Assembly: GCF_027942865.1 (NCBI RefSeq)
Contig: NC_134521.1
Span: 513,001-577,000, forward strand
Source of the DNA: Odontesthes bonariensis
Lineage: Eukaryota > Chordata > Actinopteri > Atheriniformes > Atherinopsidae
Length of the DNA: 64,000 nucleotides
Reading direction: 5' to 3'
Shown here: positions 25,801-34,260 of the stretch, in pieces
How positions within the stretch are numbered: the stretch's first letter is position 1
Layout: every line of letters starts with the position of its first letter
The notes under the pieces: generated by a model
Database searches by the model: none
What the model was told of the DNA's origin: nothing
Seen by the model: only the letters and a program-made list of their open reading frames with translations
Position numbers and translations under genes: made by a program

Positions 25801-28800
25801 TCAAGTGAGAAGCTACTCCGGTAGGAAATTATATGAGCACCGGCAGCTTTTATTTTGAAAAGACGACTGATCCTTTGCAAGACAGCGGGTAATTTCCTGC
25901 GTCAAAATTATTATTTTTATTAAAATTTTATGTGCTGTGAATGAAAGGTGAATTATTAAAGTTACTGTTGAACATTTTGAGTTTGTGGACGTTTGTTTTG
26001 AGTGTCAGCTCTGTTCCTGTAAAATAATGTGCTTTGGAGCACTTAAACTTTGTTAAACAGTGATAGAACTGTGTTACCAGATATTTAGCTGATCTATGCT
26101 ACATGAAACATTGCTAATGAAAATGCTACATCCATGTGCTGAAAATAGTACTGTTCATGGTTAAACAGGCGCTGTGGAACACTGATGAGAAAAGCCTGTT
26201 TCTGATTACTGTTTTCTGCTATTTGAATGCAGGAGCATTAAAGGTGCCTTCAGATCAGCTGTTGTCCGGCTGTTATTTCCCACAAGACACAACGCAGAAT
26301 CAACTACGCTACACACGCTAGCTCCTTTAGCCAGCGCGCGCTAGCTCCTTTAGCCAGCGCGCGCTAGCTCCTTTAGCCAGCGCGCACTAGCTCCTTTAGC
26401 CAGCGCGCACTAGCTCCTTTAGCCAGCGCGCACTAGCTCCTTTAGCCAGCGTGAGATACAGGCACAATGGATCGTTTTTTTATTTATTAAAAAAGCGCAA
26501 AAACCAGCACAAAAACCATGCTCGTCCTGAATGTATCACTATAATGATAATAAATTTAATTTAGAAGGCGCCTTTCTGGACACTCAAGGTCACCGTGCAT
26601 AAAGTAGATAAAAACACATCAATATCACAAGTAGTAAAAAACAAAAACATAACAATATCACAAGTAGACAGAATATGGATTGTTACAAACAAAGGCTGAG
26701 ACAATGATTACAACAACAAATACAACATGAAGAAAGTCGAGGCCAGCTTCCGCTCATCCCAGTATTAAGGTAAATGTGGTCTGAATTGAAAATGTATCGG
26801 CTGTGTTGTTTCTTTTTTTGTGGGATGTTTTATATGTAGAAATGCAGATTTGCAAAAGGGGACTTCAGTATGTTGTGGTAAAAGTGGCTCTTGTGAAAAC
26901 AATAGTGAGTATCGCTGCTCTAACAGATGAAACTAACAGGTCTAACTAACCCTAACCCAGGAGCAGGTTCGGCTCAGCTTACAGAGTTAAATCTGTAATA
27001 TGTATATCTATAATGTAAATACCTGTCCTCAGCGGATCCGTCTGTCTCTGGGTTGGAACTCGGTCCTTCCTCCTGCTGAGAAACCACAGAAGAAGAAGGA
27101 GGCTCAACCAACTTGACCAGTTAATCTGGACTAACTAAAGTTAACCAGTTCCACCTGTCTTCACCTGTGTTTCCAGGGGCTGCAGCTTCCCAGTGAGGCG
27201 GGGGTGCTGCCACTGGGTGGCGCCGGTGGGAACGTGCCAGTAGTACGTCCCTGTGGAGTCTTTGATGGTTCTCCAGCCAGAGGGAAGATCTGGGTCCAAC
27301 AGGAGGTTCTGGTCTGTCCAGATGTTGTCTGCAAAAACACTAAACAATCATTCTCCAGTCTGAAAACACTGTAAACAGTCATTCTCCAGTCTGAAAACAC
27401 TGTAAACAATCATTCACCAGCCTGAAAACACTGTAAACAGTCATTCTCCAGTCTGTAAACACTGTAAACAGTCATTCTCCAGTCTGAAAACACTGCAAAC
27501 ACTCATTCACCAGCCTGAAAACACTGTAAACAATCATTCTCCAGTCTGAAAACACTGTAAACAGTCATCCTCCAGCCTGAAAACACTGTAAACAGTCATC
27601 CTCCAGTCTGAAAACACTGTAAACAGTCATTCTCCAGTCTGAAAACACTGTAAACAATCATTCTCCAGTCTGAAAACACTGTAAACAATCATTCTCCAGC
27701 CTGAAAACACTGTAAACAGTCATTCTCCAGTCTGAAAACTCTGTAAACAGTCATTCTCCAGTCTGAAAACACTGTAAACAGTCATTCTCCAGCCTGAAGA
27801 CACTGTAAACAATCATTCTCCAGCCTGAAAACACTGTAAACAGTCATTCTCCAGTCTGAAAACTCTGTAAACAGTCATTCTCCAGTCTGAAAACACTGCA
27901 AACACTCATTCACCAGCCTGAAAACACTGTAAACAGTCATTCTCCAGTCTGAAAACACTGTAAACAGTCATTCTCCAGTCTGAAAACACTGCAAACACTC
28001 ATTCACCAGCCTGAAAACACTGTAAACAATCATTCTCCAGTCTGAAAACACTGTAAACAATCATTCACCAGCCTGAAAACACTGTAAACAATCATTCTCC
28101 AGCCCGAAAACACTGTAAACAGTCATTCTCCAGTCTGAAAACACTGTAAACAATCATTCACCAGCCCGAAAACACTGTAAACAGTCATTCTCCAGTCTGA
28201 AAACACTGTAAACAATCATCCTCCAGTCTGAAAACACTGTAAACAGTCATCCTCCAGCCTGAAAACACTGTAAACAATCATCCTCCAGTCTGAAAACACT
28301 GTAAACAATCATTCTCCAGTCTGAAAACACTGTAAACAGTCATTCTCCAGTCTGTAAACACTGTAAACAATCATTCTCCAGTCTGAAAACACTGTAAACA
28401 GTCATTCTCCAGTCTGAAAACACTGTAAACAATCATTCTCCAGTCTGAAAACACTGTAAACAGTCATTCTCCAGTCTGAAAACACTGTAAACAACCATTC
28501 TCCAGCCTGAAAACACTGTAAACAATCATTCTCCAGTCTGAAAACACTGTAAACAATCATCCTCCAGTCTGAAAACACTGTAAACAACCATTCTCCAGCC
28601 TGAAAACACTGTAAACAGTCATTCTCCAGTCTGAAAACACTGTAAACAATCATCCTCCAGTCTGAAAACACTGTAAACAATCATTCTCTAGTCTGAAAAC
28701 ACTGTAAACAATCATCCTCCAGTCTGAAAACACTGTAAACAGTCATTCACCAGCCTGAAAACACTGTAAACAATCATTCTCTAGTCTGAAAACACTGTAA

Positions 28801-30924
28801 ACAATCATCCTCCAGCCTGAAAACACTGCAAACAGTCATCCTCCAGTCTGAAAACACTGTAAACAGTCATTCTCTAGTCTGAAAACACTGTAAACAATCA
28901 TCCTCCAGCCTGAAAACACTGCAAACAGTCATCCTCCAGTCTGAAAACACTGTAAACAACCATTCTCCAGCCTGAAAACACTATAAACAGTCATTCTCCA
29001 GCCTGAAAACACTGTAAACAGTCATCCTCCAGCCTGAAAACACTGTAAACAGTCATTCTCCAGCCTGAAAACACTGTAAACAGTCATCCTCCAGTCTGAA
29101 AACACTGTAAACAGTCATCCTCCAGCCTGAAAACACTGTAAACAATCATTCTCCAGTCTGAAAACACTGTAAACAATCATCCTCCAGTCTGAAAACACTG
29201 TAAACAGTCATCCTCCAGCCTGAAAACACTGTAAACAATCATCCTCCAGTCTGAAAACACTGTAAACAATCATTCTCCAGTCTGAAAACACTGTAAACAG
29301 TCATTCTCTAGTCTGAAAACACTGTAAACAATCATCCTCCAGCCTGAAAACACTGCAAACAGTCATCCTCCAGTCTGAAAACACTGTAAACAACCATTCT
29401 CCAGCCTGAAAACACTGTAAACAGTCATTCTCCAGTCTGAAAACACTGTAAACAATCATCCTCCAGTCTGAAAACACTGTAAACAGTCATTCTCTAGTCT
29501 GAAAACACTGTAAACAATCATCCTCCAGTCTGAAAACACTGTAAACAACCATTCTCCAGCCTGAAAACACTGTAAACAGTCATTCTCCAGTCTGAAAACA
29601 CTGTAAACAACCATTCTCCAGCCTGAAAACACTGTAAACAGTCATTCTCTAGTCTGAAAACACTGTAAACAATCATCCTCCAGCCTGAAAACACTGCAAA
29701 CAGTCATCCTCCAGTCTGAAAACACTGTAAACAACCATTCTCCAGCCTGAAAACACTGTAAACAGTCATTCTCCAGTCTGAAAACACTGTAAACAGTCAT
29801 CCTCCAGTCTGAAAACACTGTAAACAGTCATCCTCCAGCCTGAAAACACTGTAAACAATCATCCTCCAGTCTGAAAACACTGTAAACAATCATTCTCCAG
29901 TCTGAAAACACTGTAAACAGTCATTCTCCAGTCTGAAAACACTGTAAACAGTCATTCTCCAGCCTGAAAACACTGTAAACAATCATCCTCCAGTCTGAAA
30001 ACACTGTAAACAATCATTCTCCAGTCTGAAAACACTGTAAACAGTCATTCTCCAGCCTGAAAACACTGTAAACAATCATCCTCCAGTCTGAAAACACTGT
30101 AAACAATCATTCTCCAGTCTGAAAACACTGTAAACAGTCATCCTCCAGTCTGAAAACACTGTAAACAATCATCCTCCAGTCTGAAAACACTGTAAACAAT
30201 CATCCTCCAGTCTGAAAACACTGTAAACAGTTTGTTTACTGTTTCTTCTTCTTCTTTGTTTGTTTACTGTTTCTTCTTCTTCTTCTTCGGGGAACATCTT
30301 CTTATTTACGGCTCAAACATCTGTCGGACAGAAACGATGCAGCGATTCCAGCTTCTGTCCAATCAGCTGCCAGCCTGAGCGGCTCACAGAAGAACTCATC
30401 ATCAGGTCAAATATCGACCAGTAAAGGAACCAAACAGCATGTTAGCATCCAGGAGGTGGAAGCAGATCGATGCCCCTCTTCTTCATGTCCTCTCTTACTC
30501 TGCAGTTTTATTGCTGCAGGCGAAGGTTCCTTCGGTCAGTCGGTGCTGACTCATGAAAACTGAGCTTCATGAATTAGTAAAGGGTTCGTTTACAGTTTAT
30601 ATATAAATATATATATTTATATAATATACATAAGTTATATATTTAACTTCTTCTGTTGGAGACCAAATACTTTTACTGTGTTGGAGCTTTAGATCTCAGT
30701 GGGAAACACAGTTTAGGAAGGAGAGAGAAGTTTCTTACAGGTCTTAGTCCATAAAGGACAGAATCAGATATTCATAACAGGATGAAGTCAGAATGACCTG
30801 CATGAGCTGAATCTTACACCTAACCCTAACCCTAACCATACCCATACGCTAACCCTAACCCTGTCTGACTAACCCTAACCCTAACCCTGTCTGACTAACC
30901 CTAACCCTAACCATACCCATACCC

Positions 30925-30959
<35 letters not shown>

Positions 30960-33900
30960 TAACCCTAACCCTGTCTGACTAACCCTAACCCTAACCATAC
31001 CCATACGCTAACCCTAACCCTGTCTGACTAACCCTAACCCTAACCCTGTCTGACTAACCCTAACCCTAACCATACCCATACGCTAACCCTAACCCTGTCT
31101 GACTAACCCTAACCCTAACCCTGTCTGACTAACCCTAACCCTAACCATACCCATACCCTAACCATACCCATACCCATACCCATACCCTAACCATACCCAT
31201 ACCCTAACCATACGCTAACCCTAACCCTGTCTGACTAACCCTAACCCTAACCCTGTCTGACTAACCCTAACCCTAACCATACCCATACGCTAACCCTAAC
31301 CCTGTCTGACTAACCCTAACCCTAACCCTGTCTGACTAACCCTAACCCTAACCATACCCTAACCATACCCTAACCCTAACCCTGTCTGACTAACCCTAAC
31401 CCTAACCCTGTCTGACTAACCCTAACCCTGTCTGACTAACCCTGACCCTAACCCTAACCCTGTCTGACTAACCCTAACCCTGTCTGACTAACCCTAACCC
31501 ATACCCATACCCTAACCATACCCTAACCATACGCTAACCCTAACCCTGTCTGACTAACCCTAACCCTAACCCTGTCTGACTAACCCTAACCCTGTCTGAC
31601 TAACCCTGACCCTAACCCTAACCCTGTCTGACTAACCCTAACCCTGTCTGACTAACCCTGACCCTAACCCTAACCCTGTCTGACTAACCCTAACCCTGTC
31701 TGACTAACCCTAACCCTGACCCTGTCTGACTAACCCTGACCCTGTCTGACTAACCCTAACCCTGTCTGACTAACCCTAACCCTGTCTGACTAACCCTAAC
31801 CCTGTCTGACTAACCCTAACCCTCTGCATGCCGTATCACTAACCCTAACCCTTACCCATCCCTGCTGACTTATGTATGTTAGTGGGAATAATTCAGCTGG
31901 ACTTCACTATTTTAACTGATTAAGTGTAATTTTTATTAAAAGAAAACCAGATTCCAACAGGCTGCAGATTAAAAACAGTCGGAGATAAAAGTGAAGCTGT
32001 GAACGGGAAACATCCTGAGTGTGACCCAAAGTTTATGAAAGTTGTAAATTTAATTTATGGTGACATCACTGATGACATCACACAGGATTCTGAACACATT
32101 TCCACATGTTTTTATCTTATTTTTCCCTTTTTGATCGTTTTCTGAACTCATGAAAACAGCTATGAACAAAGCTGCTCCAGCTTCTGATCTATTTCAGGTT
32201 TTTATCTTAACCCCCCTTCAGCTGTCATTCTGTCATGAAAATCCAGCTGAAATGATTCATTTATCCGTTATTATACAACATAATCTTCTATTACACATTT
32301 TAATGGACAGAGCTCAGATCCGTCACACGCTGACACCGTTTAGTCTAAGAACGAGTGTCGGTGAACCTCCAGAGACAAAAGTCCGTTAAAAATAGATTCC
32401 CTCTTTGTGTTTGAGCTCCAATGAAATGCTGGGAAACAGGAACATCTACAGTATCACACATCCAAAGAAGCAGAGTGATGCGTTCACGTCCCGCCTGATG
32501 AAACAGTTTCCTGTGAGCAGCGTCCTTTAGAGGGTCCTCACACCCTGCTGCAGCCTGAGCAGAGGACGTTCATGTAATGTGCAGCATGTCATGTGTGTTG
32601 GTGGTGCAGAGGAAACCTGCTGAGCACAACCTGATGTCCTGCACCACTCACTGCTTCAGTGTCACTGTGTCCTCTGAAAGCAGAAAGCTGCTAGCTGCAG
32701 CGTTAGCTTCTTTGTTGCTATAAGTCAGAACTGATCAGAGGACACACAGCTGCAGCGTTAGCTTCTTTGTTGCTATAAGTCAAAACTGATCAGAGGACAC
32801 ACAGCTGCAGCGTTAGCTTCTTTGTTGCTATAAGTCAGAACTGATCAGAGGACACACAGCTGCAGCGTTAGCTTCTTTGTTGCTATAAGTCAAAACTGAT
32901 CAGAGGACACACAGCTGCAGCGTTGGCTTCATTGTTGCTATTATTCTCTTTTAATCAGCTGAGTCTGCAAACTGTGTCTAAAGGTTTATTAATTATTCAG
33001 AGCCTCTTCAGTTTCAGACTGACCCACCATCGCTGTCAGCTGTCTGACTAACCCTAACCGTGGCCCTAACTCTACCCTAATCTAACCCTAACCTAACCAA
33101 CCCTAGCCTACCCTACCGTACCCTAACCAAACCAACCCTACCCTACCCTAACCCTAACCTAACCTAACCTAACCTAACCTAACCTAACCTAACCTAACCT
33201 AACCCAACCTAACCTAACCTAACCCTAACCCTAACCTAACCCAACCCAACCCAACCCAACCCTAGCCTAACCTAACCTAACCCTAACCTAGCCTAGCCTA
33301 GCCTAGCCTAGCCTAACCCTACCCTAGACCCATTGTGCTCTCAACTTTCGAACGACACACATCTCATTGCATAGCCAGCCATTCTCCATCTAGTTTTTTG
33401 GGCTCTTTCGTGCTCTTTTGGCCTGATGAATTAAAGAATTAAAAAACAAAATAGTTGTTTTTCTAAAAACCCCATAACCCTGCCGGACCCTCGGCCCCCA
33501 TAACCCTGCCGGACCCTCGGTCCCCAGAACCCTGCCGGACCCTCGGCCCCCAGAACCCTGCCGGACCCTCGGTCCCCAGAACCCTGCCGGACCCTCGGTC
33601 CCCAGAACCCTGCCGGACCCTCGGTCCCCAGAACCCTGCCGGACCCTCGGTCCCCATAACCCTGCCGGACCCTCGGCCCCCAGAACCCTGCCGGACCCTC
33701 GGCCCCCATAACCCTGCCGGACCATCGGTCCCCAGAACCCTGCCGGACCCTCGGCCCCCATAACCCTGCCGGACCCTCGGTCCCCAGAACCCTGCCGGAC
33801 CCTCGGTCCCCAGAACCCTGCCGGACCCTCGGTCCCCATAACCCTGCCGGACCCTCGGCCCCCAGAACCCTGCCGGACCCTCGGCCCCCATAACCCTGCC

Positions 33901-34260
33901 GGACCATCGGTCCCCAGAACCCTGCCGGACCCTCGGTCCCCATAACCCTGCCGGACCCTCGGCCCCCAGAACCCTGCCGGACCCTCGGCCCCCATAACCC
34001 TGCCGGACCCTCGGTCCCCAGAACCCTGCCGGACCCTCGGCCTCCAGAACCCTGCCGGACCCTCGGTCCCCAGAACCCTGCCGGACCCTCGGTCCCCAGA
34101 ACCCTGCCGGACCCTCGGTCCCCAGAACCCTGCCGGACCCTCGGTCCCCATAACCCTGCCGGACCCTCGATCCCCGCTTCGTACATGCGTGTGAGCGTGT
34201 GTGAGTCTCACCGTCATAGTTCACTATGATGATGGCCAGCATGTAGTCTTTGCCCATCAT
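13595..34260 (-). CDS. apbb3: Amyloid beta precursor protein-binding family B member 3 (FE65-like 2), complete 12-exon coding region
   Basis: Coding exons, 5' to 3' on the minus strand: 34260-34212, 27328-27165, 27075-27023, 23588-23540, 23043-22894, 19380-19253, 18886-18772, 17086-17005, 16926-16843, 14883-14768, 14690-14511 and 13852-13595. All joins keep phase, all introns are GT-AG, and the sum is 1428 bases (475 residues plus stop). The protein has an FE65L2-type N-terminus ([12 protein letters not shown]) and a WW domain at about residues 31-60 ([18 protein letters not shown]). PTB1 spans about 106-236 ([23 protein letters not shown]) and PTB2 about 264-390 ([34 protein letters not shown]). 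A basic tail contains KRANSMDS and [14 protein letters not shown]65 proteins are adaptors that bind APP-family cytoplasmic tails through PTB2. The tail and N-terminus fit APBB3 better than APBB1 or APBB2. The gene is head-to-head with sra1. Its introns hold many arrays and transposons. Confidence 0.95.
13864..13963 (+). promoter_or_regulatory. 50-bp tandem duplication carrying two CTCF-like motifs
   Basis: In apbb3 intron 11 two 50-bp copies each contain CCAGCAGGGGGCG (13899-13911 and 13949-13961), which fits the CTCF core CCASYAGRKGGCR at every position. Both point the same way. Occupancy is not shown by sequence. Confidence 0.65.
13992..14495. mobile_element. MITE-like element in apbb3 intron 11
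   Basis: 17-bp direct repeats CACAGYTAACAGGGTTA (13992-14008, 14479-14495; one mismatch) bracket a segment with inverted ends. The left side after 14008 reads ACCTCATCCTGATTGAA, and the reverse complement of the right end reads ACCTCATTCTGACTGAA. The family is not identified, and the length of the direct repeats is unusual for a target duplication. Confidence 0.45.
14511..14690 (-). CDS. apbb3: apbb3 exon 11 (PTB2 end)
   Basis: 180 bases, 60 codons in phase 0, from [20 protein letters not shown] to [10 protein letters not shown]. Acceptor TGCCCACAG, donor ATG|GTGAGG. Confidence 0.95.
14768..14883 (-). CDS. apbb3: apbb3 exon 10 (PTB2)
   Basis: 116 bases encoding [17 protein letters not shown] and [15 protein letters not shown]. 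Acceptor TGTTGCAG, donor GGAG|GTACTG. Confidence 0.95.
15310..15560 (+). mobile_element. tRNA-like SINE fragment with downstream hairpin
   Basis: 15316-15376 has tRNA promoter-like spacing: GTGTAGGGTGAGAGAAGTGG, then CAGGGTTCGATCCCC, a perfect B-box. The anticodon arm is off by one base and there is no acceptor stem, so it is not a tRNA gene. A 10-bp perfect stem (15462-15471 with 15500-15509) follows. It lies in apbb3 intron 9. Confidence 0.4.
15818..15880 (+). mobile_element. LINE 3' tail fragment
   Basis: AGCACTTTGAATTGTTTG and GTGCTATATAAATAAATTTG match the LINE tail at 7497-7550 with few changes. It is a 5'-truncated copy of the same family in apbb3 intron 9. Confidence 0.7.
16022..16092 (-). 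mobile_element. Second tRNA-like segment, opposite strand
   Basis: On the minus strand AGCAGAGGGGATAGAGC is followed by GTGGTTCGATTCCC, again A-box and B-box-like. Acceptor ends do not pair, so a tRNA gene is unlikely. With 15310-15376 it forms an inward-facing pair about 700 bp apart. Confidence 0.35.
16843..16926 (-). CDS. apbb3: apbb3 exon 9 (start of PTB2)
   Basis: 84 bases encoding [19 protein letters not shown] and NLPVSRAMG, the first strand of PTB2, the domain that binds APP tails in this family. Donor ATGG|GTAGG. Confidence 0.95.
17005..17086 (-). CDS. apbb3: apbb3 exon 8 (inter-PTB linker)
   Basis: 82 bases encoding [14 protein letters not shown] and [19 protein letters not shown] matches the known APBB3 linker as I recall it. 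Acceptor CTGTGCAG, donor CAAG|GTGAAG. Confidence 0.9.
17160..17482. repeat. 21-bp tandem array with 12-bp deletion variants
   Basis: The unit contains CCCACAGAGATGCCCGGGTT. About 14 full copies; at about 17343-17380 several units are shortened to CCCACAGAGATG. It starts about 75 bases from apbb3 exon 8, in intron 7. The [11 protein letters not shown] frames are repeat translations. Confidence 0.95.
17613..18742. repeat. Diverged direct duplication flanking a transposon in apbb3 intron 7
   Basis: AAATACGCACGGGTGGCATT occurs at 17613 and 18634. GTTTGTAACTTCAGATCATT occurs in the left copy near 17927 and in the right copy near 18688. The right copy is shorter. A shorter internal duplication (AAAAAGTGAGAGAAATTTAG) lies at 17671 and 17865. 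The piggyBac-like element sits between the copies. Confidence 0.75.
18005..18630. mobile_element. piggyBac-like non-autonomous element
   Basis: TTAA at 18001-18004 and 18631-18634 flanks a segment beginning CCCTTTGTGCGGTCTT. The reverse complement of its end is CCCTCCTGTTGTCTTGG, a terminal pattern common in fish piggyBac-type elements. CGGGTCAGAAATG is repeated near both ends. It has no transposase frame. Confidence 0.75.
18772..18886 (-). CDS. apbb3: apbb3 exon 7 (PTB1 end)
   Basis: 115 bases encoding [19 protein letters not shown] and the C-terminal PTB helix ([12 protein letters not shown]). Acceptor GCGCTCAG, donor AAAG|GTGAGC. Confidence 0.95.
19253..19380 (-). CDS. apbb3: apbb3 exon 6 (PTB1 middle)
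   Basis: 128 bases encoding [19 protein letters not shown] and [14 protein letters not shown]1 core strands. Acceptor CTCTGCAG, donor AAG|GTCAGC. Confidence 0.95.
19395..21365. repeat. 8-bp tandem array (AACAGGTR) in apbb3 intron 5
   Basis: About 245 copies of AACAGGTG and AACAGGTA with rare CACAGGTG and AACAAGTG. GGTAAACA and CAGGTG words are therefore present in very high number. The array reaches to within about 20 bases of the exon 6 acceptor. The long open frames over it on the minus strand (repeats of CSPVHLFT) are not proteins. Larger segments recur (for example 19500-19720 and 19740-19960), showing higher-order duplication. Confidence 0.97.
21545..22888. repeat. 16/17-bp tandem array (TTACAGACAGACAGGTG)
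   Basis: Units are TTACAGACAGACAGGTG, CACAGACAGACAGGTG and the shortened TTACAGACAGGTG. The array reaches the exon 5 donor (22893). About 180 bp of unique DNA separates it from the 8-bp array, so intron 5 of apbb3 is almost wholly tandem repeats. Confidence 0.97.
22894..23043 (-). CDS. apbb3: apbb3 exon 5 (start of PTB1)
   Basis: 150 bases, 50 codons in phase 0, starting CFAVRSLGW and containing [14 protein letters not shown], the conserved FE65 PTB1 start. The acceptor's pyrimidine tract is a run of C (a G run at 23050 on the + strand). The donor GAG|GTGAG lies next to the 16/17-bp array. Confidence 0.95.
23098..23118 (+). repeat. G homopolymer about 21 bases long
   Basis: A G run near the apbb3 exon 5 acceptor, with a second run of about 10 G at 23050-23059. 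In the transcript sense these are C tracts upstream of the acceptor; the second is part of its pyrimidine tract. Confidence 0.9.
23540..23588 (-). CDS. apbb3: apbb3 exon 4
   Basis: 49 bases, acceptor TGTGTCTCAG, donor AAAG|GTAGG, encoding [16 protein letters not shown] just before PTB1. Phase 2 in, phase 0 out. Confidence 0.85.
23800..24245 (-). mobile_element. 5'-truncated LINE, C-terminal fragment and 3' UTR
   Basis: On the minus strand near 24235-24060 a frame reads [20 protein letters not shown] and [12 protein letters not shown], a typical end of a Jockey-superfamily LINE protein. The 3' UTR with TCATTGTAATGCAAAT then runs to about 23800, ending beside AATAGAATAGAATAG. It lies in apbb3 intron 3. 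Confidence 0.75.
24430..24610. repeat. Dispersed repeat, copy A
   Basis: AAGATCAGAAGCTGGAACAG, AAATAAGATAAAAACATGTGG-like and TCAGAATCCTGTGACGTCAC segments reappear inverted at about 32040-32200. The family is unknown. Confidence 0.6.
25058..25790 (-). mobile_element. hAT element, internally deleted, with 8-bp target duplication
   Basis: CACTAGAT flanks the element on both sides (25050-25057 and 25791-25798). Termini are CAGGGATTCTCAACC and, inverted, CAGTGGTTCTCAAATGG. The minus strand carries [10 protein letters not shown] and the [15 protein letters not shown] motif seen at the N-terminus of hAT/ZBED-type transposases (about 25487-25310); the rest of the transposase is missing. It lies in apbb3 intron 3. 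Confidence 0.88.
25310..25487 (-). pseudogene. hAT transposase N-terminal remnant
   Basis: The frame starting at 25487 encodes [20 protein letters not shown] and [14 protein letters not shown]. This is the conserved region before the first zinc finger/BED domain of ZBED5-like hAT transposases. It stops after about 60 residues; no catalytic RNase H-like core is present. Confidence 0.65.
26318..26452. repeat. 23-bp tandem array, about 6 copies
   Basis: The unit contains CTAGCTCCTTTAGCCAGCGC. Copies vary at GCGCG/GCGCA. apbb3 intron 3. Confidence 0.95.
27023..27075 (-). CDS. apbb3: apbb3 exon 3
   Basis: 53 bases between TTTCTCAG and AG|GTATTT, encoding an acidic linker ([17 protein letters not shown]). 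It is small and poorly conserved, but phase and sites fit exactly between exons 2 and 4. Confidence 0.8.
27165..27328 (-). CDS. apbb3: apbb3 exon 2 (WW domain)
   Basis: 164 bases, phase 1 in and phase 0 out. It encodes [19 protein letters not shown] and the rest of the WW domain with both signature tryptophans and TYYWHVPTG. The acceptor (GTGTTTTTGCAG) is flush with, and similar to, the 31-bp array of intron 1. Confidence 0.95.
27335..30228. repeat. 31-bp tandem array, about 93 copies, in apbb3 intron 1
   Basis: The unit on the + strand contains CTGAAAACACTGTAAACAAT followed by CATTCTCCAG. Variants are AATC/AGTC/AACC and CAGT/CAGC. The first unit overlaps the exon 2 acceptor, which has the same order of words (TGCAAAAACACTAAACAATC). 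In the sense of the gene every unit contains GTGTTTTCAG, a 3' splice-site-like word. About 2.9 kb. Confidence 0.97.
30229..30819. other. Unique apbb3 intron 1 DNA with CTT repeats
   Basis: Two copies of TGTTTACTGTTTCTTCTTCT (30234-30290) follow the array; the rest is unique DNA. I see no exon. Confidence 0.6.
30818..31850. repeat. Interstitial telomere-like array (CCCTAA) with TGTCTGACTAA and CATACC variants
   Basis: About 1 kb of CCCTAACCCTAACCCTGTCTGACTAA-type blocks with stretches of (CCATAC)n. The hexamer matches the vertebrate telomere repeat (TTAGGG), but no run exceeds a few perfect copies. It lies in apbb3 intron 1 and is thus internal to a gene. Confidence 0.9.
31851..32690. other. 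Unique apbb3 intron 1 DNA with dispersed repeat copy B
   Basis: 32040-32200 is an inverted, diverged copy of 24430-24610. The remainder has no recognised feature. Confidence 0.6.
32691..32935. repeat. 55-bp tandem repeat, about 4.5 copies
   Basis: The unit starts AGCTGCAGCGTTAGCTTCTT and ends GATCAGAGGACACAC. Alternate copies carry GTCAGAACT and GTCAAAACT, so the pair (110 bp) was duplicated as a unit. Confidence 0.93.
33050..33326. repeat. (CCTAA)n / CCTAACC degenerate array
   Basis: Pentamer CCTAA and telomere-like hexamers with CCTAG and CCCAA variants, adjacent to the other telomere-like block. apbb3 intron 1. Confidence 0.9.
33474..34172. repeat. 26-bp tandem array, about 27 copies
   Basis: The unit contains AACCCTGCCGGACCCTCGG followed by TCCCCAG, CCCCCAG or TCCCCAT. 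It ends about 40 bases from the exon 1 donor of apbb3. All three minus-strand frames are open and read [18 protein letters not shown] repeats; these are not proteins. Confidence 0.96.
34212..34260 (-). CDS. apbb3: apbb3 exon 1 (start codon)
   Basis: ATG at 34260-34258; residues 1-16 plus one base ([14 protein letters not shown]). Donor G then GTGAGAC. A second ATG follows directly; I chose the first. The 26-bp array of intron 1 begins about 35 bases downstream of this donor. Confidence 0.9.

Noticed and set aside
26540..26760. Possible SINE/LINE tail (AAGGCGCCTTTCTGGACACT)
   Set aside because: It resembles a common fish repeat end, but I could not define boundaries or a family.
30818..31850. 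A true chromosome end
   Set aside because: The CCCTAA blocks are short and degenerate, and single-copy exons lie on both sides.
33390..34260. Gly/Arg-rich (RGG-like) protein frames of 251-275 codons
   Set aside because: All three minus frames are open because of the 26-bp array. Only the last codons ([11 protein letters not shown]) of one frame are real, as apbb3 exon 1.
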